From Chitinophaga sp. (GTDB taxonomy: Bacteria; Bacteroidota; Bacteroidia; Chitinophagales; Chitinophagaceae): DNA of 64,000 bases. Below the pieces are notes generated by a model. The model was not told where the DNA came from and made no database searches. It saw only the letters and a list, made by a program, of their open reading frames with translations. A program made the position numbers and the translations under genes. The stretch spans positions 620,001 through 684,000 of the forward strand of contig NZ_JAFAIX010000004.1 in assembly GCF_019236475.1 (NCBI RefSeq), given 5' to 3'. The stretch's first letter is position 1; each line of letters opens with the position of its first letter. Below are positions 44,342-53,735 of this stretch, piece by piece.

Positions 44342-44581
44342 CTTCGTTTGATTTTCCTGAATGAAGACAATATATGATTTCAGGAGTCCAATTGCTTTGC
44401 CTATTATAGCGAAGCATATGACAAAATAAAAGAAGAAAAAGATGTTCGTAAAAAAGCCATAATAAGCATAAGTTTTGAAAGCAATTGCAAATGCCGCAAA
44501 CGCAAAAATACCTAAGATCATAAAGTATTTCCCAGTTGAACAACCGCAATCAGCTATAAATTTTGAAATTGAATGTGACAT
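44336..44581 (-). CDS. Small two-TM membrane protein (third gene of unknown operon)
   Basis: 81 residues from the ATG at 44581 (MSHSISKFIADCGCSTG); the longer reading would start inside the upstream gene. Two hydrophobic segments (about residues 20-41 and 44-63) leave short ends, with a CGC motif before the first. It starts 10 bp after the stop of the Trp/Cys-rich gene. No family is recognised. It may anchor or accompany the product of the preceding gene. Confidence 0.65.
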   Translation of the reverse strand: MSHSISKFIADCGCSTGKYFMILGIFAFAAFAIAFKTYAYYGFFTNIFFFFYFVICFAIIGKAIGLLKSYIVFIQENQTKK

Positions 44582-44591
44582 TTTCTTCCGT

Positions 44592-45515
44592 TTATACAGT
44601 GAATGAAGGCCTTTGGGCAAATGCATACCCTAAAATTGAGTTTGCTGCATCTCTTGCCTTTTCTCTCAATGGTATGGAGGAGTATTTTGCCGCCGCCCAA
44701 TACCAAGCCAACCAACATACTTCCCAACGATATGGGCCGTTATATTCCCAGCTTGAGTCAGCTCCACTTTGACCTGCAATACCTCCTGCCCATGAAGGGA
44801 AATTTGCATCATGTGCTTTCCCGTCAATATGACGACACTCGTGGATAAGCGTGGAGGCTCGTTGCATCACATCAATATCATAGAAGAAATTTGTATTGTA
44901 CAATTCTATTCGCTTTATTTGGCTGGCTGCATTGGCAGTCTCTAATCCTGCTGTACAAATCCAACTTGCAATATATCCGTATAAAATACAGATCGATGTG
45001 GTAACCCACACTAATCCTTTACATACCCAACTGCCGAGTTTGCAGACCAAGGAACACGGGGCCCAATCACAGCATTCCCAACTACAATCTTCATATGCGG
45101 TGCGCTGAAACTCTTTACAATCCCACTTAACCGTTTTCTGATATTCCGTACATCCCGCTCCAAATGTGGTGGCTATTTTTGATTTGTTAGATCCACATTT
45201 TGCTCTTAGCATGTATCCATCGATTTTGTCTCTTACAAAACGCCCTCCCCAAAAGAGCATATTTTCATTGTTATAACTATCGTTAGAGGTGTCTCCTGAA
45301 GAATAATCTAATGCCCATATGGCATTAAATGTCCGTGCCAGTGGCTTATTGGTATTGCAACAATCATCAAATCCCCAGCCCCCTTGCCACCAATCATGAT
45401 CGAAATTATACTGATCCCATGCCCAATCAATAAAGGGTTGATTGCAAATTCTTTTTCCATAAAGATTATCGCCACTAATATTTTTGTCTGGAACAGTGTA
45501 GGTACAACGTGCCAT
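44592..45515 (-). CDS. Trp/Cys-rich protein with HECRH zinc-peptidase-like motif
   Basis: 307 residues without a signal peptide. The middle (about 125-195) is unusually rich in Cys and Trp, in a repeating pattern (DCSWECCDWAPCSLVCK, GSWVCKGLVWV, SWICTAG). The C-terminal part has STLIHECRHIDGKAHD, which resembles the HExxH metalloprotease signature, and WEVCWLAWYWAAAKYSS. A catalytic role is inferred only from this motif. The gene lies between a membrane-anchored HEAT-like protein and a small membrane protein. I do not recognise the family. Confidence 0.7.
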   Translation of the reverse strand: MARCTYTVPDKNISGDNLYGKRICNQPFIDWAWDQYNFDHDWWQGGWGFDDCCNTNKPLARTFNAIWALDYSSGDTSNDSYNNENMLFWGGRFVRDKIDGYMLRAKCGSNKSKIATTFGAGCTEYQKTVKWDCKEFQRTAYEDCSWECCDWAPCSLVCKLGSWVCKGLVWVTTSICILYGYIASWICTAGLETANAASQIKRIELYNTNFFYDIDVMQRASTLIHECRHIDGKAHDANFPSWAGGIAGQSGADSSWEYNGPYRWEVCWLAWYWAAAKYSSIPLREKARDAANSILGYAFAQRPSFTV

Positions 45516-45533
45516 AGTTTTTTATTTAGATTT

Positions 45534-46340
45534 TTAATGATTGATTTTGGGTGAATTTTTACCTGGATATTGGATGTGCGAAGAGTAATTATCATCCATG
45601 CCAGGTTTCGGGAGACGCATTTTTATTGGACCAGCATTGGTGATAAATTGTTCAGGGTTTTCTATCACAGCAACCTCCTTAACCTCCCTATGCCTGATGG
45701 TAATGATATCATGTTTTGAATGGGGTAAAAGTTTTAAAATTTTATTTTCGTTATCTGGATCTATACGCATCAAACTCTGGCAGGCGGAAATATTTAGCGT
45801 TAAATATTTACTTTTTAACAAATCAAACAACACTTCTTCTGCTTCCTTAATCCCTTTCTGTGCAATGGGCCTCAACCCTTCAATAGCCCGCAATCGAATA
45901 GCTGTTTCTTCTCTAACTGTTGAATACAAATCAATGTTCGTGGACTTTTCATATGGGATTTCTGCCAGCGCTATTTTGCTAAGTAATTTTGTAAATTCTC
46001 CTGATTCAAACTGTGAAATGCAATAGACGAGTAGCCATTTTGAATTGTATTCCGATTCTGTAAGGTTTTCGAAAGCAACAGTGAGCTCTTTTAAACAACC
46101 TGCTGGGTTTTTATTGAGATTTTCCAATAAATTGGATCTGTTACTATCATCGTTACTAATGGCTTTTATGTAAGCATGTAGTGCTTTCCCTATTTCACTA
46201 TTAGAAAATAGTTGGCGATCATTTTTAATTTCGGAAATGGTCTGCGACAATTTCCTTTTAATAGTTTGGATGATGAGTACAATAATAAAAGCTATTATCG
46301 TAATTGTACCAAGGGTACAGAGAATAAAATGGATGCTCAT
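45534..46340 (-). CDS. Membrane-anchored HEAT-like helical protein (first gene of unknown operon)
   Basis: 268 residues. One N-terminal transmembrane segment (FILCTLGTITIIAFIIVLIIQ) is followed by basic residues, so the rest is cytoplasmic. The body is helical with repeated pattern (KSKYLTLNISACQSLMRIDPDNENKI, EETAIRLRAIEGLRPIAQKG) like HEAT repeats that bind proteins. The C-terminal 45 residues are Pro/Gly-rich, ending PGKNSPKINH. It precedes the HECRH gene by 18 bp. No function can be named. Confidence 0.7.
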   Translation of the reverse strand: MSIHFILCTLGTITIIAFIIVLIIQTIKRKLSQTISEIKNDRQLFSNSEIGKALHAYIKAISNDDSNRSNLLENLNKNPAGCLKELTVAFENLTESEYNSKWLLVYCISQFESGEFTKLLSKIALAEIPYEKSTNIDLYSTVREETAIRLRAIEGLRPIAQKGIKEAEEVLFDLLKSKYLTLNISACQSLMRIDPDNENKILKLLPHSKHDIITIRHREVKEVAVIENPEQFITNAGPIKMRLPKPGMDDNYSSHIQYPGKNSPKINH

Positions 46341-46649
46341 AGTAGTAATTGGTTTATTATAATGCCCGGATTATTTTGGTTAAGTTCGACGTATATAGGC
46401 TATTAACAGATATGCAGGCAGTCTTCCAGGAAATTCTACTACCGACAGATTAAATTATTGACAATGTTTTACCAAGTAGAAAAAAGGAGTTTGGTATGCA
46501 TTTACATAACGTGGAAAAGAGGTGGATGTATTTCGAGGTAATAGGCAGCTTAGGTAATGAAACGTTACAAAGTTGTATGGATTTACCATTTATTTTTCAT
46601 TAAATCAATACGTATAAATACGCAAATTCGAACCCTGTAAAATAGTATC
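46341..46649. other. Intergenic stretch with one candidate small ORF
   Basis: Mostly without recognisable features. On the plus strand ATG 46496 to stop 46603 encodes 35 residues (MHLHNVEKRW...), preceded by AGGAG 7 nt before the ATG, which is rare here and so noted, but it has no other support. Confidence 0.25.
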
Positions 46650-46686
46650 ACCTAAATCCCATTGTTTATAACAGCGGGATTTAGGT
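46650..46686 (-). terminator. Inverted repeat, possible terminator of the T9SS protease gene
   Basis: ACCTAAATCCC (46650-46660) pairs with GGGATTTAGGT (46676-46686). It sits just downstream of the protease stop at 46708; the T-run is poor. Confidence 0.5.
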
Positions 46687-46707
46687 AATACCCCTGATTA
46701 TATTCCC

Positions 46708-49700
46708 TTATTGCTTAACAAATTTCGTCATACTTACTTTTCCATCTTTATTCTTAACACTGATAACATAAATGCCTGGAGCTAATGTCGAAACGTCTAC
46801 CTGCGTGGAATTATTATTCACCAAGCGGCGTACTACCACCCGACCGTTTAGATCCGTAATATCTACTTCTGATTTTCCTTTATACCCAGTAAGATTAATG
46901 TTCAATACATTGTTGGCCGGGTTCGGGAATGCTTGTACACTTTGTTCATCGCTATTACTACTACGATCAGTAGATTTGGTAGCGGTGCCTAATTGTACGC
47001 GTAAGGTGTAACATTGCGTGCTGCTATTGGCGCCAGCGTAGCCATATACAAGTGCATAATAGGTGCCTGGACTCACGGTTTTACTAATAGTTTCACTAGT
47101 TGTGCCGGCATTTTGTGAAATGGCTACTTGTGTACCTGCGCTGTTCAACAGTTTCAGGTCATAGTCGGCTGGCAAGGTGCCCAAAGTAATCGTGATGGTA
47201 CCACTGGTGGTGATGACAAATTTATAGTAATCAAGGTCGCCACTTGGATTGATAAGACCCGTAACATCTGTATTAAATGGAATGGTGGATGCACCCGCCA
47301 TTGTTCCGTTGGTGTCAGTATCCAGGGGACTAGCGCAACCAGCGGTTATAGTAGTGAATTGAGCGGCAGTATAGGAACTGTTGTCGCTGGAACATCTTGA
47401 TCTTACTCTCCAGTCATATAAGGTAACGGATGATAAGCCACTTATAGTAACCGAAGTAGCAGTGGTGGCACTAGCTGCATTGATCCAGGTAGAAGAGGAA
47501 TTGGGTTTGTAATCTACATCATATCCTACCGCGCCACTTACTGCTGTCCAGTTGACAGTAGCTCCAGTACCGGTTACGGCAGAACTATTTAAACCTGATG
47601 GTGCAAAACAGCCTCCTAATGATGGGGTACTAAACTGTGCAGCGGTATAACTACTGCTATCGCTAGCGCAATTCGTTCTTACCCTATAATCATAAGTAGT
47701 GCTGGCAGATAGACCTGTTAAGTTCAATGAAACAGCCGTTGTTGCGGTTGCTGCATTGATCCAGGTGGAAGAGGTAGTGGCTTTGTAATCTACATTATAG
47801 GATACAGCGCCACTTACTGCTGTCCAGCTTAGGGTAGCCGCAGTAGCGGTGATAGCTGAACTGGTAAGGCCACTAGGTGAAGCGCAGGAAGATCCGGAGA
47901 GAACGGTGAAATTGGAATCGGAAATATCAAAGAAGATATTCCCCACCGCTTCTACATTAATCCTTGCGGTGCTAGTAGCCGTGTTAGGAATCGTTACCAC
48001 TGCACTGCCGCTATTAGGCGTACTTGCTACCAGGGTATTGAAGGTGTTTCCGCCATCTGTGGAGATGGATATTTTTACATTGGCACAACTCACCGGTGAT
48101 GCAGTAGTATTGGCCACATTCCAGGTAATCGTTTGTGCAGAATTACCCGCCCAGGTAACAGCCGTGTTAGGTGAAGTAACCTTAAAAGGCCCGGCTGAAC
48201 TGTTAACGGTTACGGTCATATCTGCATAATTTGTTTGCCCAATAGTTACAGGTGGGGTAGAGCTATAAGGAACGTTATCACGAACGGTTAAGCGGAAGTT
48301 GAGCGTTCTTGCAACGGAACTTAATGCTTCCGTATTGGCACCTGCATCTCCGCCAGGCAAGGGACCGGAAACTAAGCCGCCGGCCAGGATAGTAGCCATT
48401 TTAGGGAAATACCTGGTGGGCGAAGTAGTTGGGGCAAATGATATCCAGTTTGGGCCTGTTGCTTTGGTAGGACTGGCCACACTACTAGATCCTGTTTGTG
48501 AGGAAGAGGCAGGGTCGTTTTGTTCCCAGCAATACGTCAGTACATCGCCGGCGTTGGCATCCGTAGCAGAGCCGGTAAGCGCGAAGGGAGTGCTGATAGG
48601 AATGATGTAGTTACTACCAGCGTTTACAACAGGCGTCGCATTATTCGCGGAAATATTGGTAGTGATAGGGCAAGTCTTGCTGGCAAGATTTGCCTGGATC
48701 TGTCCAATAGACACTGCATGGTAGACATCAATAGAATGCGGTGCAACATCCTGACTGGTGATACCGGCATATCCCATGATAGTAATACCTGATCCGGGTT
48801 CAACATTCATATTGGTGCCTTCGTTGCTCATAGAAAAAGTATGGTTAGCGCCCAACTGATGCCCTACTTCATGCACCACATAATCGATATCAAAATTATC
48901 GCCTTGTGGAATATTGTCGGCAGGAGAGGTGAAGCCGCTTCCCTTTTGGGCGTCCACACAAATACATCCAATACAGCCAGCATTACCACCACCGCCAGAT
49001 GCGCCGAACAAGTGGCCGATATCATAATTCGCAGCGCCAATCTTCGTATTCAGCGTATTCTGTAATTCACTGTTCCATGCACCACCTGCGCCGGTGGAGG
49101 CTACGGAATACGGATCTGTAGCTGGATCGTAAAATATCACAGCGGTATCTGTGGCTATCAGGTTGAGGTGTATGGCCAGGTCCTTTTCATAAACGCCATT
49201 ACAACGCGTGAGCGTGGCGTTGATAGCTGCTAGTACTAATGATACCTGTGCCGGACTGGTAGCTCCAAAATAATTGGAATATTCGGCCGTAACAGATTGG
49301 GCGAGTCGTAATGTTTTCGCATCACCTGTAGATCTGGCAATCGTGTTGGGCAACTGCTGGCCGATGGCCGTTGCCATCTTTGATTCGGGCGTAGTACACT
49401 TCCAAGGAAGCACTTTTGCGTGCTTTTTGAATACCGTGTAAACAGTATGATCCGCAGAATAAGGTTCAATAAATTCATTTTCCTTTTCCGTGCGGAAAAT
49501 CATTGTTTGAATCCCCTGTGGAGATACGCTCAGCTTTAATGTGGCATTTTTATCGGTGATACCTTTTCCGGAGAATGCCCTTATCTCCGGGAACTGCGCC
49601 TGCAACGCAGGATCAAAATTGGAGGCTTCGATAATTTCAAATTGCTCTATCTGACCATCTGCATTGGGTAAGGAGATAACGGTTTTAGGTGCTGCTTTAT

Positions 49701-49899
49701 TACTAACAGCTTTGAATGCCTCGCTTCGCAATGCAGGAAGGTTCAGATCAAATAATTTGAAATTTGTTGGGAATGCAAGTCGAGATACGGCTTTGTCGGT
49801 GTTGATTTTGACCGTGTCCGTATGGGCTTTCCAGTAATTTTGTGCAAACGACATAGTGCTGTAAAACAATACTGTTGCAAGGAGTAATAGTGTTCTCAT
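46708..49899 (-). CDS. T9SS-secreted reprolysin-like (M12B-type) metalloprotease
   Basis: 1063 residues. A signal peptide (MRTLLLLATVLFYSTMSFAQ) precedes a propeptide region and a protease domain with HEVGHQLGANHTF (H343 first zinc His), then a Ser/Gly-rich stretch and two fibronectin type III domains with near-identical repeats (PSGLTSSAITATAATLSWTA, PSGLNSSAVTGTGATVNWTA). A pre-peptidase C-terminal (PPC) domain follows. The last 80 residues are a T9SS type A sorting domain (VQAFPNPANNVLNINL, APGIYVISVKNKDGKVSMTKF), so the protein is exported through the type IX system. No neighbouring gene suggests its substrate. Confidence 0.93.
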   Translation of the reverse strand: MRTLLLLATVLFYSTMSFAQNYWKAHTDTVKINTDKAVSRLAFPTNFKLFDLNLPALRSEAFKAVSNKAAPKTVISLPNADGQIEQFEIIEASNFDPALQAQFPEIRAFSGKGITDKNATLKLSVSPQGIQTMIFRTEKENEFIEPYSADHTVYTVFKKHAKVLPWKCTTPESKMATAIGQQLPNTIARSTGDAKTLRLAQSVTAEYSNYFGATSPAQVSLVLAAINATLTRCNGVYEKDLAIHLNLIATDTAVIFYDPATDPYSVASTGAGGAWNSELQNTLNTKIGAANYDIGHLFGASGGGGNAGCIGCICVDAQKGSGFTSPADNIPQGDNFDIDYVVHEVGHQLGANHTFSMSNEGTNMNVEPGSGITIMGYAGITSQDVAPHSIDVYHAVSIGQIQANLASKTCPITTNISANNATPVVNAGSNYIIPISTPFALTGSATDANAGDVLTYCWEQNDPASSSQTGSSSVASPTKATGPNWISFAPTTSPTRYFPKMATILAGGLVSGPLPGGDAGANTEALSSVARTLNFRLTVRDNVPYSSTPPVTIGQTNYADMTVTVNSSAGPFKVTSPNTAVTWAGNSAQTITWNVANTTASPVSCANVKISISTDGGNTFNTLVASTPNSGSAVVTIPNTATSTARINVEAVGNIFFDISDSNFTVLSGSSCASPSGLTSSAITATAATLSWTAVSGAVSYNVDYKATTSSTWINAATATTAVSLNLTGLSASTTYDYRVRTNCASDSSSYTAAQFSTPSLGGCFAPSGLNSSAVTGTGATVNWTAVSGAVGYDVDYKPNSSSTWINAASATTATSVTISGLSSVTLYDWRVRSRCSSDNSSYTAAQFTTITAGCASPLDTDTNGTMAGASTIPFNTDVTGLINPSGDLDYYKFVITTSGTITITLGTLPADYDLKLLNSAGTQVAISQNAGTTSETISKTVSPGTYYALVYGYAGANSSTQCYTLRVQLGTATKSTDRSSNSDEQSVQAFPNPANNVLNINLTGYKGKSEVDITDLNGRVVVRRLVNNNSTQVDVSTLAPGIYVISVKNKDGKVSMTKFVKQ

Positions 49900-50058
49900 G
49901 AAGGCTACAGATTTGGTTGAAAAAAAGGGTTACATCATAAATGTAGCTTAACTCGCTGCAACATGATTGTATCTAGGTAAGTTTATACTTTGCGTACTTG
50001 TAACGTCAATGGTTAAACGTAGGTGCTTGATAATGAAAATAAAAATCGCCCATAGATA

Positions 50059-50241
50059 CTATCCATGGACGATTTTTAAAGGAAGGTCTTTTGATCTGGC
50101 GATAGGACTGCCAGGAACATAATGCATACTGGTAGATATAAAATAGAAATCATCGCCCACCCTGATGATATTAGGATCTGGCCAATCCCCCGCTGACAAG
50201 ATTATAAAATTTTTTCTCATTGTTAAAGAAAAGCTATGCAA
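50059..50241 (-). pseudogene. GH43 family glycosidase N-terminal fragment
   Basis: The reading frame encodes GDWPDPNIIRVGDDFYFIS, then TSMHYVPGSPIARSKDL, which is the N-terminal blade region of family 43 glycoside hydrolases. After KDLP it turns into unrelated residues and stops, so the remaining 300 or more residues are missing. A hairpin with a T-run is found at its downstream end (about 50045-50080), overlapping the break. Confidence 0.7.
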
Positions 50242-50381
50242 CTGTAACGAGTATACGCAATCATACAGATGAAGTATTAGCGGAAGTCATCCAGTATGTT
50301 CAACATTTACCTGGTAAGTAACCGCCTCAAAGTGCTCGGGAAAGTGCGCTGGACAAGTATAAGCGGAGGCTTCTGCAATAA
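50220..50381 (+). pseudogene. Low-confidence coding relic with an in-frame stop
   Basis: A frame from TTG 50220 gives LKKSYATVTSIRNHTDEVLAE, then QYVQHLPGK, a TAA (50319-50321), and PPQSARESALDKYKRRLLQ to a second stop. It resembles a short helical antitoxin-like protein but no family is confirmed, and it might be chance. The remaining stretch from 49900 to 50550 holds only this, the GH43 fragment, the terminator and the promoter listed. Confidence 0.25.
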
Positions 50382-50404
50382 GAGCTACCCAATTGTATAC
50401 CTAG

Positions 50405-50447
50405 ATAAATTCTAAAACCTGCTCCCAGCGCAGGTTTTAGAATTTAT
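50405..50447 (+). terminator. 18-bp perfect hairpin
   Basis: ATAAATTCTAAAACCTGC (50405-50422) pairs with the arm 50430-50447. The top stem resembles AACCTGC/GCAGGTT of the terminator at 28006-28037. Its upstream gene is unclear since only relics precede it. Confidence 0.6.
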
Positions 50448-50483
50448 ACCCCCTTTATAACACGCTTTGGGGATGGACGCTAT

Positions 50484-50514
50484 CTTGGGCTAAATATTAA
50501 TATGTATATATTTG
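50484..50514 (+). promoter_or_regulatory. Promoter of the M48 protease operon
   Basis: CTTG (50484-50487), 19 nt, and TATATTTG (50507-50514) agree with TTTG-N19-TAnnTTTG with one mismatch. The start TTG at 50512 falls within the -7 box, so ATG 50551 is the start. Confidence 0.7.
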
Positions 50515-50550
50515 CTATATATTAGCACTTTATACCTATACCTATATACT

Positions 50551-52011
50551 ATGTCACATTACACGCGTTTAGTAACCTTCGCGTTGGTCCTGTTTTGTTG
50601 CCATCGCACTTTTGCACAATCAGGAGAGCTATACCGTTACCAAGACCTTTCGCATATTTTCTACCAAAAACAGATCGATTCGCTCAAAAAAGTATGGGTT
50701 TGCCCGAATATTTATAAGGAGAAGGCCACCCAAAAACAGTATAAAGAGTATTGGGATGATCGTACCGAGTTTGTAACCAAATCCATCAAGGATGACAACT
50801 TCCTCTACGAGAAGGAAGTCTATGGCTATATTGATAGTCTCATTAATCAAATTGTACAAGCCAATAAACAATTGATACCTGTTAAGCCGTTAGTGTTGAT
50901 CGACAGAAGTGCTGTTGTAAACGCTTATGCAATGGGAGGGAATATCCTTGCGATCAATCTTGGGCTGGTGGCGTTTAGTCGTTCCCGTGAGGATCTGGCG
51001 TTGACCATCGCACACGAGCTATCGCATAATATCATGCTGCATCCTGAAAATGGCTTAAAACAGCGCGCAGAATGGATTACCTCCGATGAATATAAAAATG
51101 CCATGAATGCCGTGCTGGATCAGAAATATGAAAGGCTCACCCGCCTGAAAAAGATCTTCCAGGGCTACTCTTTTAGTAGAAGTCGCCATCAACGCTATCA
51201 TGAAAGCGATGCCGACTCGCTGGCGATAGTGCTCCTGAAGAAAAGTAATATCGGCTTTGATCCCTCCTTTTTCCTGCGATTGGACAGTGCTGATCTGCAA
51301 TTTAAACAGCCATTGAAACAGCCATTACAGCAATATTTTGCTGCCTATAACGTAACAATAGACAATGCATGGACGCAAAAACGTGCGAAGGGATTATCGA
51401 CCAGGGCATATAGTTTTAAAGACAGCACCTCGCGCGTACAGGATTCATTAAAAACGCACCCTGACTGTGTAGATCGTTATAATAAAACGCTAGCATTGGG
51501 GAACGTGAAAAATAATTTTACCCCAATACCTGCTGCTATTAAGGAAAAAGCCAAGAAAATGCAGTTATGGAATATGTATGTAAACATGAACCTAACTGCC
51601 TGTATGTATACGATTTTGATGGAGAAAGACAAGGGGAACACGGATCCTTGGTATGATTTCATGGCTGGAAACGTTATCACCGGGTTGTATTATGCAGACA
51701 GGGACTTGAGCCGATTTAACGCAGTAGGCGTTGTTCCGAAGGAATTCATCTCCAAAGATTATTATGAACTACAAACTTTGTTTGAGCAGATTCCCCGTGA
51801 AAAGCTGGAGGAAATAAGTAAAACACTGCTAACCGCTCATGCATGGCCTAATATTAAAAAAGATGAAGCCGCATTTCATCGTTTGATGAAATCGTTGACT
51901 ACTGAGTCCGATATTTCCCAGTCCAACAAAACCAACATTGGTAAAACATTCATTAATAGTAACGAAAATAGTCTGTACGCAGAGTTTGCACACAAATTTG
52001 ACAAGCCCTAA
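50551..52011 (+). CDS. Secreted M48-type metallopeptidase
   Basis: 486 residues from ATG 50551 (MSHYTRLVTFALVLFCCHRTFAQ). The HExxH motif is in ALTIAHELSHNIMLHPE (His155 first), and a further Glu ligand in SRHQRYHESDADSLAIVLL, the M48 zinc site. Preceding NAYAMGGNILAINLGL is typical of the family. Periplasmic M48 proteins degrade or process envelope proteins. It is followed 19 bp later by a secreted protein of unknown role, likely co-transcribed. Confidence 0.88.
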   Translation: MSHYTRLVTFALVLFCCHRTFAQSGELYRYQDLSHIFYQKQIDSLKKVWVCPNIYKEKATQKQYKEYWDDRTEFVTKSIKDDNFLYEKEVYGYIDSLINQIVQANKQLIPVKPLVLIDRSAVVNAYAMGGNILAINLGLVAFSRSREDLALTIAHELSHNIMLHPENGLKQRAEWITSDEYKNAMNAVLDQKYERLTRLKKIFQGYSFSRSRHQRYHESDADSLAIVLLKKSNIGFDPSFFLRLDSADLQFKQPLKQPLQQYFAAYNVTIDNAWTQKRAKGLSTRAYSFKDSTSRVQDSLKTHPDCVDRYNKTLALGNVKNNFTPIPAAIKEKAKKMQLWNMYVNMNLTACMYTILMEKDKGNTDPWYDFMAGNVITGLYYADRDLSRFNAVGVVPKEFISKDYYELQTLFEQIPREKLEEISKTLLTAHAWPNIKKDEAAFHRLMKSLTTESDISQSNKTNIGKTFINSNENSLYAEFAHKFDKP

Positions 52012-52030
52012 TATTTTATCCCTATAACAA

Positions 52031-53602
52031 ATGAAACGAATCATTCTGGCTAGCATGCTTGTTTTATCTTTCGTAAGCAAGTCTAACGCCCAAACAAAAG
52101 TATTTAAAGAGGTCAGTAACAGTATCTCCACCTCTGTGAGGCCTATTTTGCAGGATAACACCTTGGTAGGTTATCTTTCCTTCACTGAATTAGAGCGTGC
52201 AAATGCCGATTCATTCCATTACAGGTTAGACATCATGGATGAAAACCTGAATGATATCGGAAAATTGGAATTTACAGAATTGAAATTGGATTTGCAGTCG
52301 GTGGCTTTCGAACAGGATGTCCTGTGTCTTGCTTACCTGAAAAGTAACTTCATTGGTTATGGTACCATGAAAAGAAGAGAGCGAAAGGAGCATTTACGTA
52401 CCGCTTCTGTGTCTGTATTTACGCAGTTTGTAGGGTTGGATGGGAAAATCATTAAGACAAACACCGTTAAGGTCAATGTGAAGATGCTGACTGCTTACAA
52501 CAGCGTTTCCTATGACCGCACCCAAATGGGCTCTGGTGGTTTGAAGCATGGCGTGCAGTTGAGAAATATGGCAGGCAAAGGTTTTGTTTGTTTTTATGGA
52601 GACGAAAGCAAAAGCTATCTGACCGTGTACAATACGGAAGGAAAGGATATTTGGCATAAGGATTTCCTTTTAGGAGCAGAGTCTTATAATATCCTGCCTT
52701 CCAACCATGATATCTTCTTGCTCTACAGAAAGAAAGAAAAACTGTGGGAAGGGGGTTATTGGCTAACAGGCTATAACATGGATACCAACAAATCTTTCGA
52801 CAAGGTGGAGCTCTGTGATAAAAACGGCCATTCGTTTGCAGTTAGAACATTTGAGAACGATCCGGTAAGCGGCAGACCTTTCCTTTCTGGTTCTATCTTG
52901 CATCCTCGCAAGGGTAATGCCGCCTGGACCGTTAAACAACTGGCCAAGGGTCCTTTCACTGGCGTATTTACGGCACAGGTCAAAGGGGAAGGTACCAGCA
53001 AAATGGAAACAATCGTTTCTGACTGGTCCGATCACGCACAACCGGATTTCACCTCCAAAGGACGTTACAAACCTTCGAAATCTATCATGTATTTTGAGCC
53101 AGGATTTAAAGATTACGAAGGCAATAATTACTTCGCAGCATCCACCTTCAAAAGAAAGCCTAGATGGGGTGCTATTGCAGCATTGGTAACCACTGCTCCA
53201 CTGATTTATCCACCGCTCTACATTATTCAATTCACGGGTACGCAGAAGTCGCAGGCAAGAGAAGCGATGCTGTTCAAACAGGATAAAAAAGGTAAACTCA
53301 CGATGGTGAACACTATTCCTACTACGTACAGCTCTTATGTAACCAGTCGTATGGCAAGTGTGGGACTGAGACCTGATTTCTACAATGCAGTTAATAGCGA
53401 AACGAAGTCGAACTACCTGATTATTACGGATAAAAAGAATGTAAACGTTTATAACGTAAAACAGCAGAAGATAATCCGTACCATTCCTCGTAAAGATGGT
53501 TCCGTGACCACTACTATCTATCCTGCGAAAGAAGGACATATCATGGTGTCTGAATATGATAAGAAAGAGAAAACAAGGAAATTCTCTATTGAAGCGCTGT
53601 AA
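52031..53602 (+). CDS. Hypothetical secreted protein, partner of M48 gene
   Basis: 523 residues with a signal peptide (MKRIILASMLVLSFVSKSNAQ). The body is beta-rich, with many KDG/DKKG turns (FKQDKKGKLTMVN, IIRTIPRKDGS), like a propeller or WD-type layout, but no repeat is sure. A hydrophobic segment near 385-400 (IAALVTTAPLIYPPLYIIQF) is an oddity for an exported protein. The family is not recognised. It shares a transcript with the M48 gene and a terminator follows, so it may be a substrate, inhibitor or cofactor (inference). Confidence 0.7.
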   Translation: MKRIILASMLVLSFVSKSNAQTKVFKEVSNSISTSVRPILQDNTLVGYLSFTELERANADSFHYRLDIMDENLNDIGKLEFTELKLDLQSVAFEQDVLCLAYLKSNFIGYGTMKRRERKEHLRTASVSVFTQFVGLDGKIIKTNTVKVNVKMLTAYNSVSYDRTQMGSGGLKHGVQLRNMAGKGFVCFYGDESKSYLTVYNTEGKDIWHKDFLLGAESYNILPSNHDIFLLYRKKEKLWEGGYWLTGYNMDTNKSFDKVELCDKNGHSFAVRTFENDPVSGRPFLSGSILHPRKGNAAWTVKQLAKGPFTGVFTAQVKGEGTSKMETIVSDWSDHAQPDFTSKGRYKPSKSIMYFEPGFKDYEGNNYFAASTFKRKPRWGAIAALVTTAPLIYPPLYIIQFTGTQKSQAREAMLFKQDKKGKLTMVNTIPTTYSSYVTSRMASVGLRPDFYNAVNSETKSNYLIITDKKNVNVYNVKQQKIIRTIPRKDGSVTTTIYPAKEGHIMVSEYDKKEKTRKFSIEAL

Positions 53603-53630
53603 GCAGATTTACAATCATAGATATACAAAA

Positions 53631-53659
53631 AAGCCATCTCCGCAAGAGATGGTTTTTTT
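53631..53659 (+). terminator. Intrinsic terminator of the M48 operon
   Basis: AAGCCATCTC (53631-53640) pairs with GAGATGGTTT (53646-53655), with T7 at the 3' end. Confidence 0.85.
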
Positions 53660-53735
53660 ATATATCTATGCCTATATGTAAAGAATATTGGCGGCCGAGT
53701 TTGATCGTGTCTCCCGATAATTTAATAATTTATAA

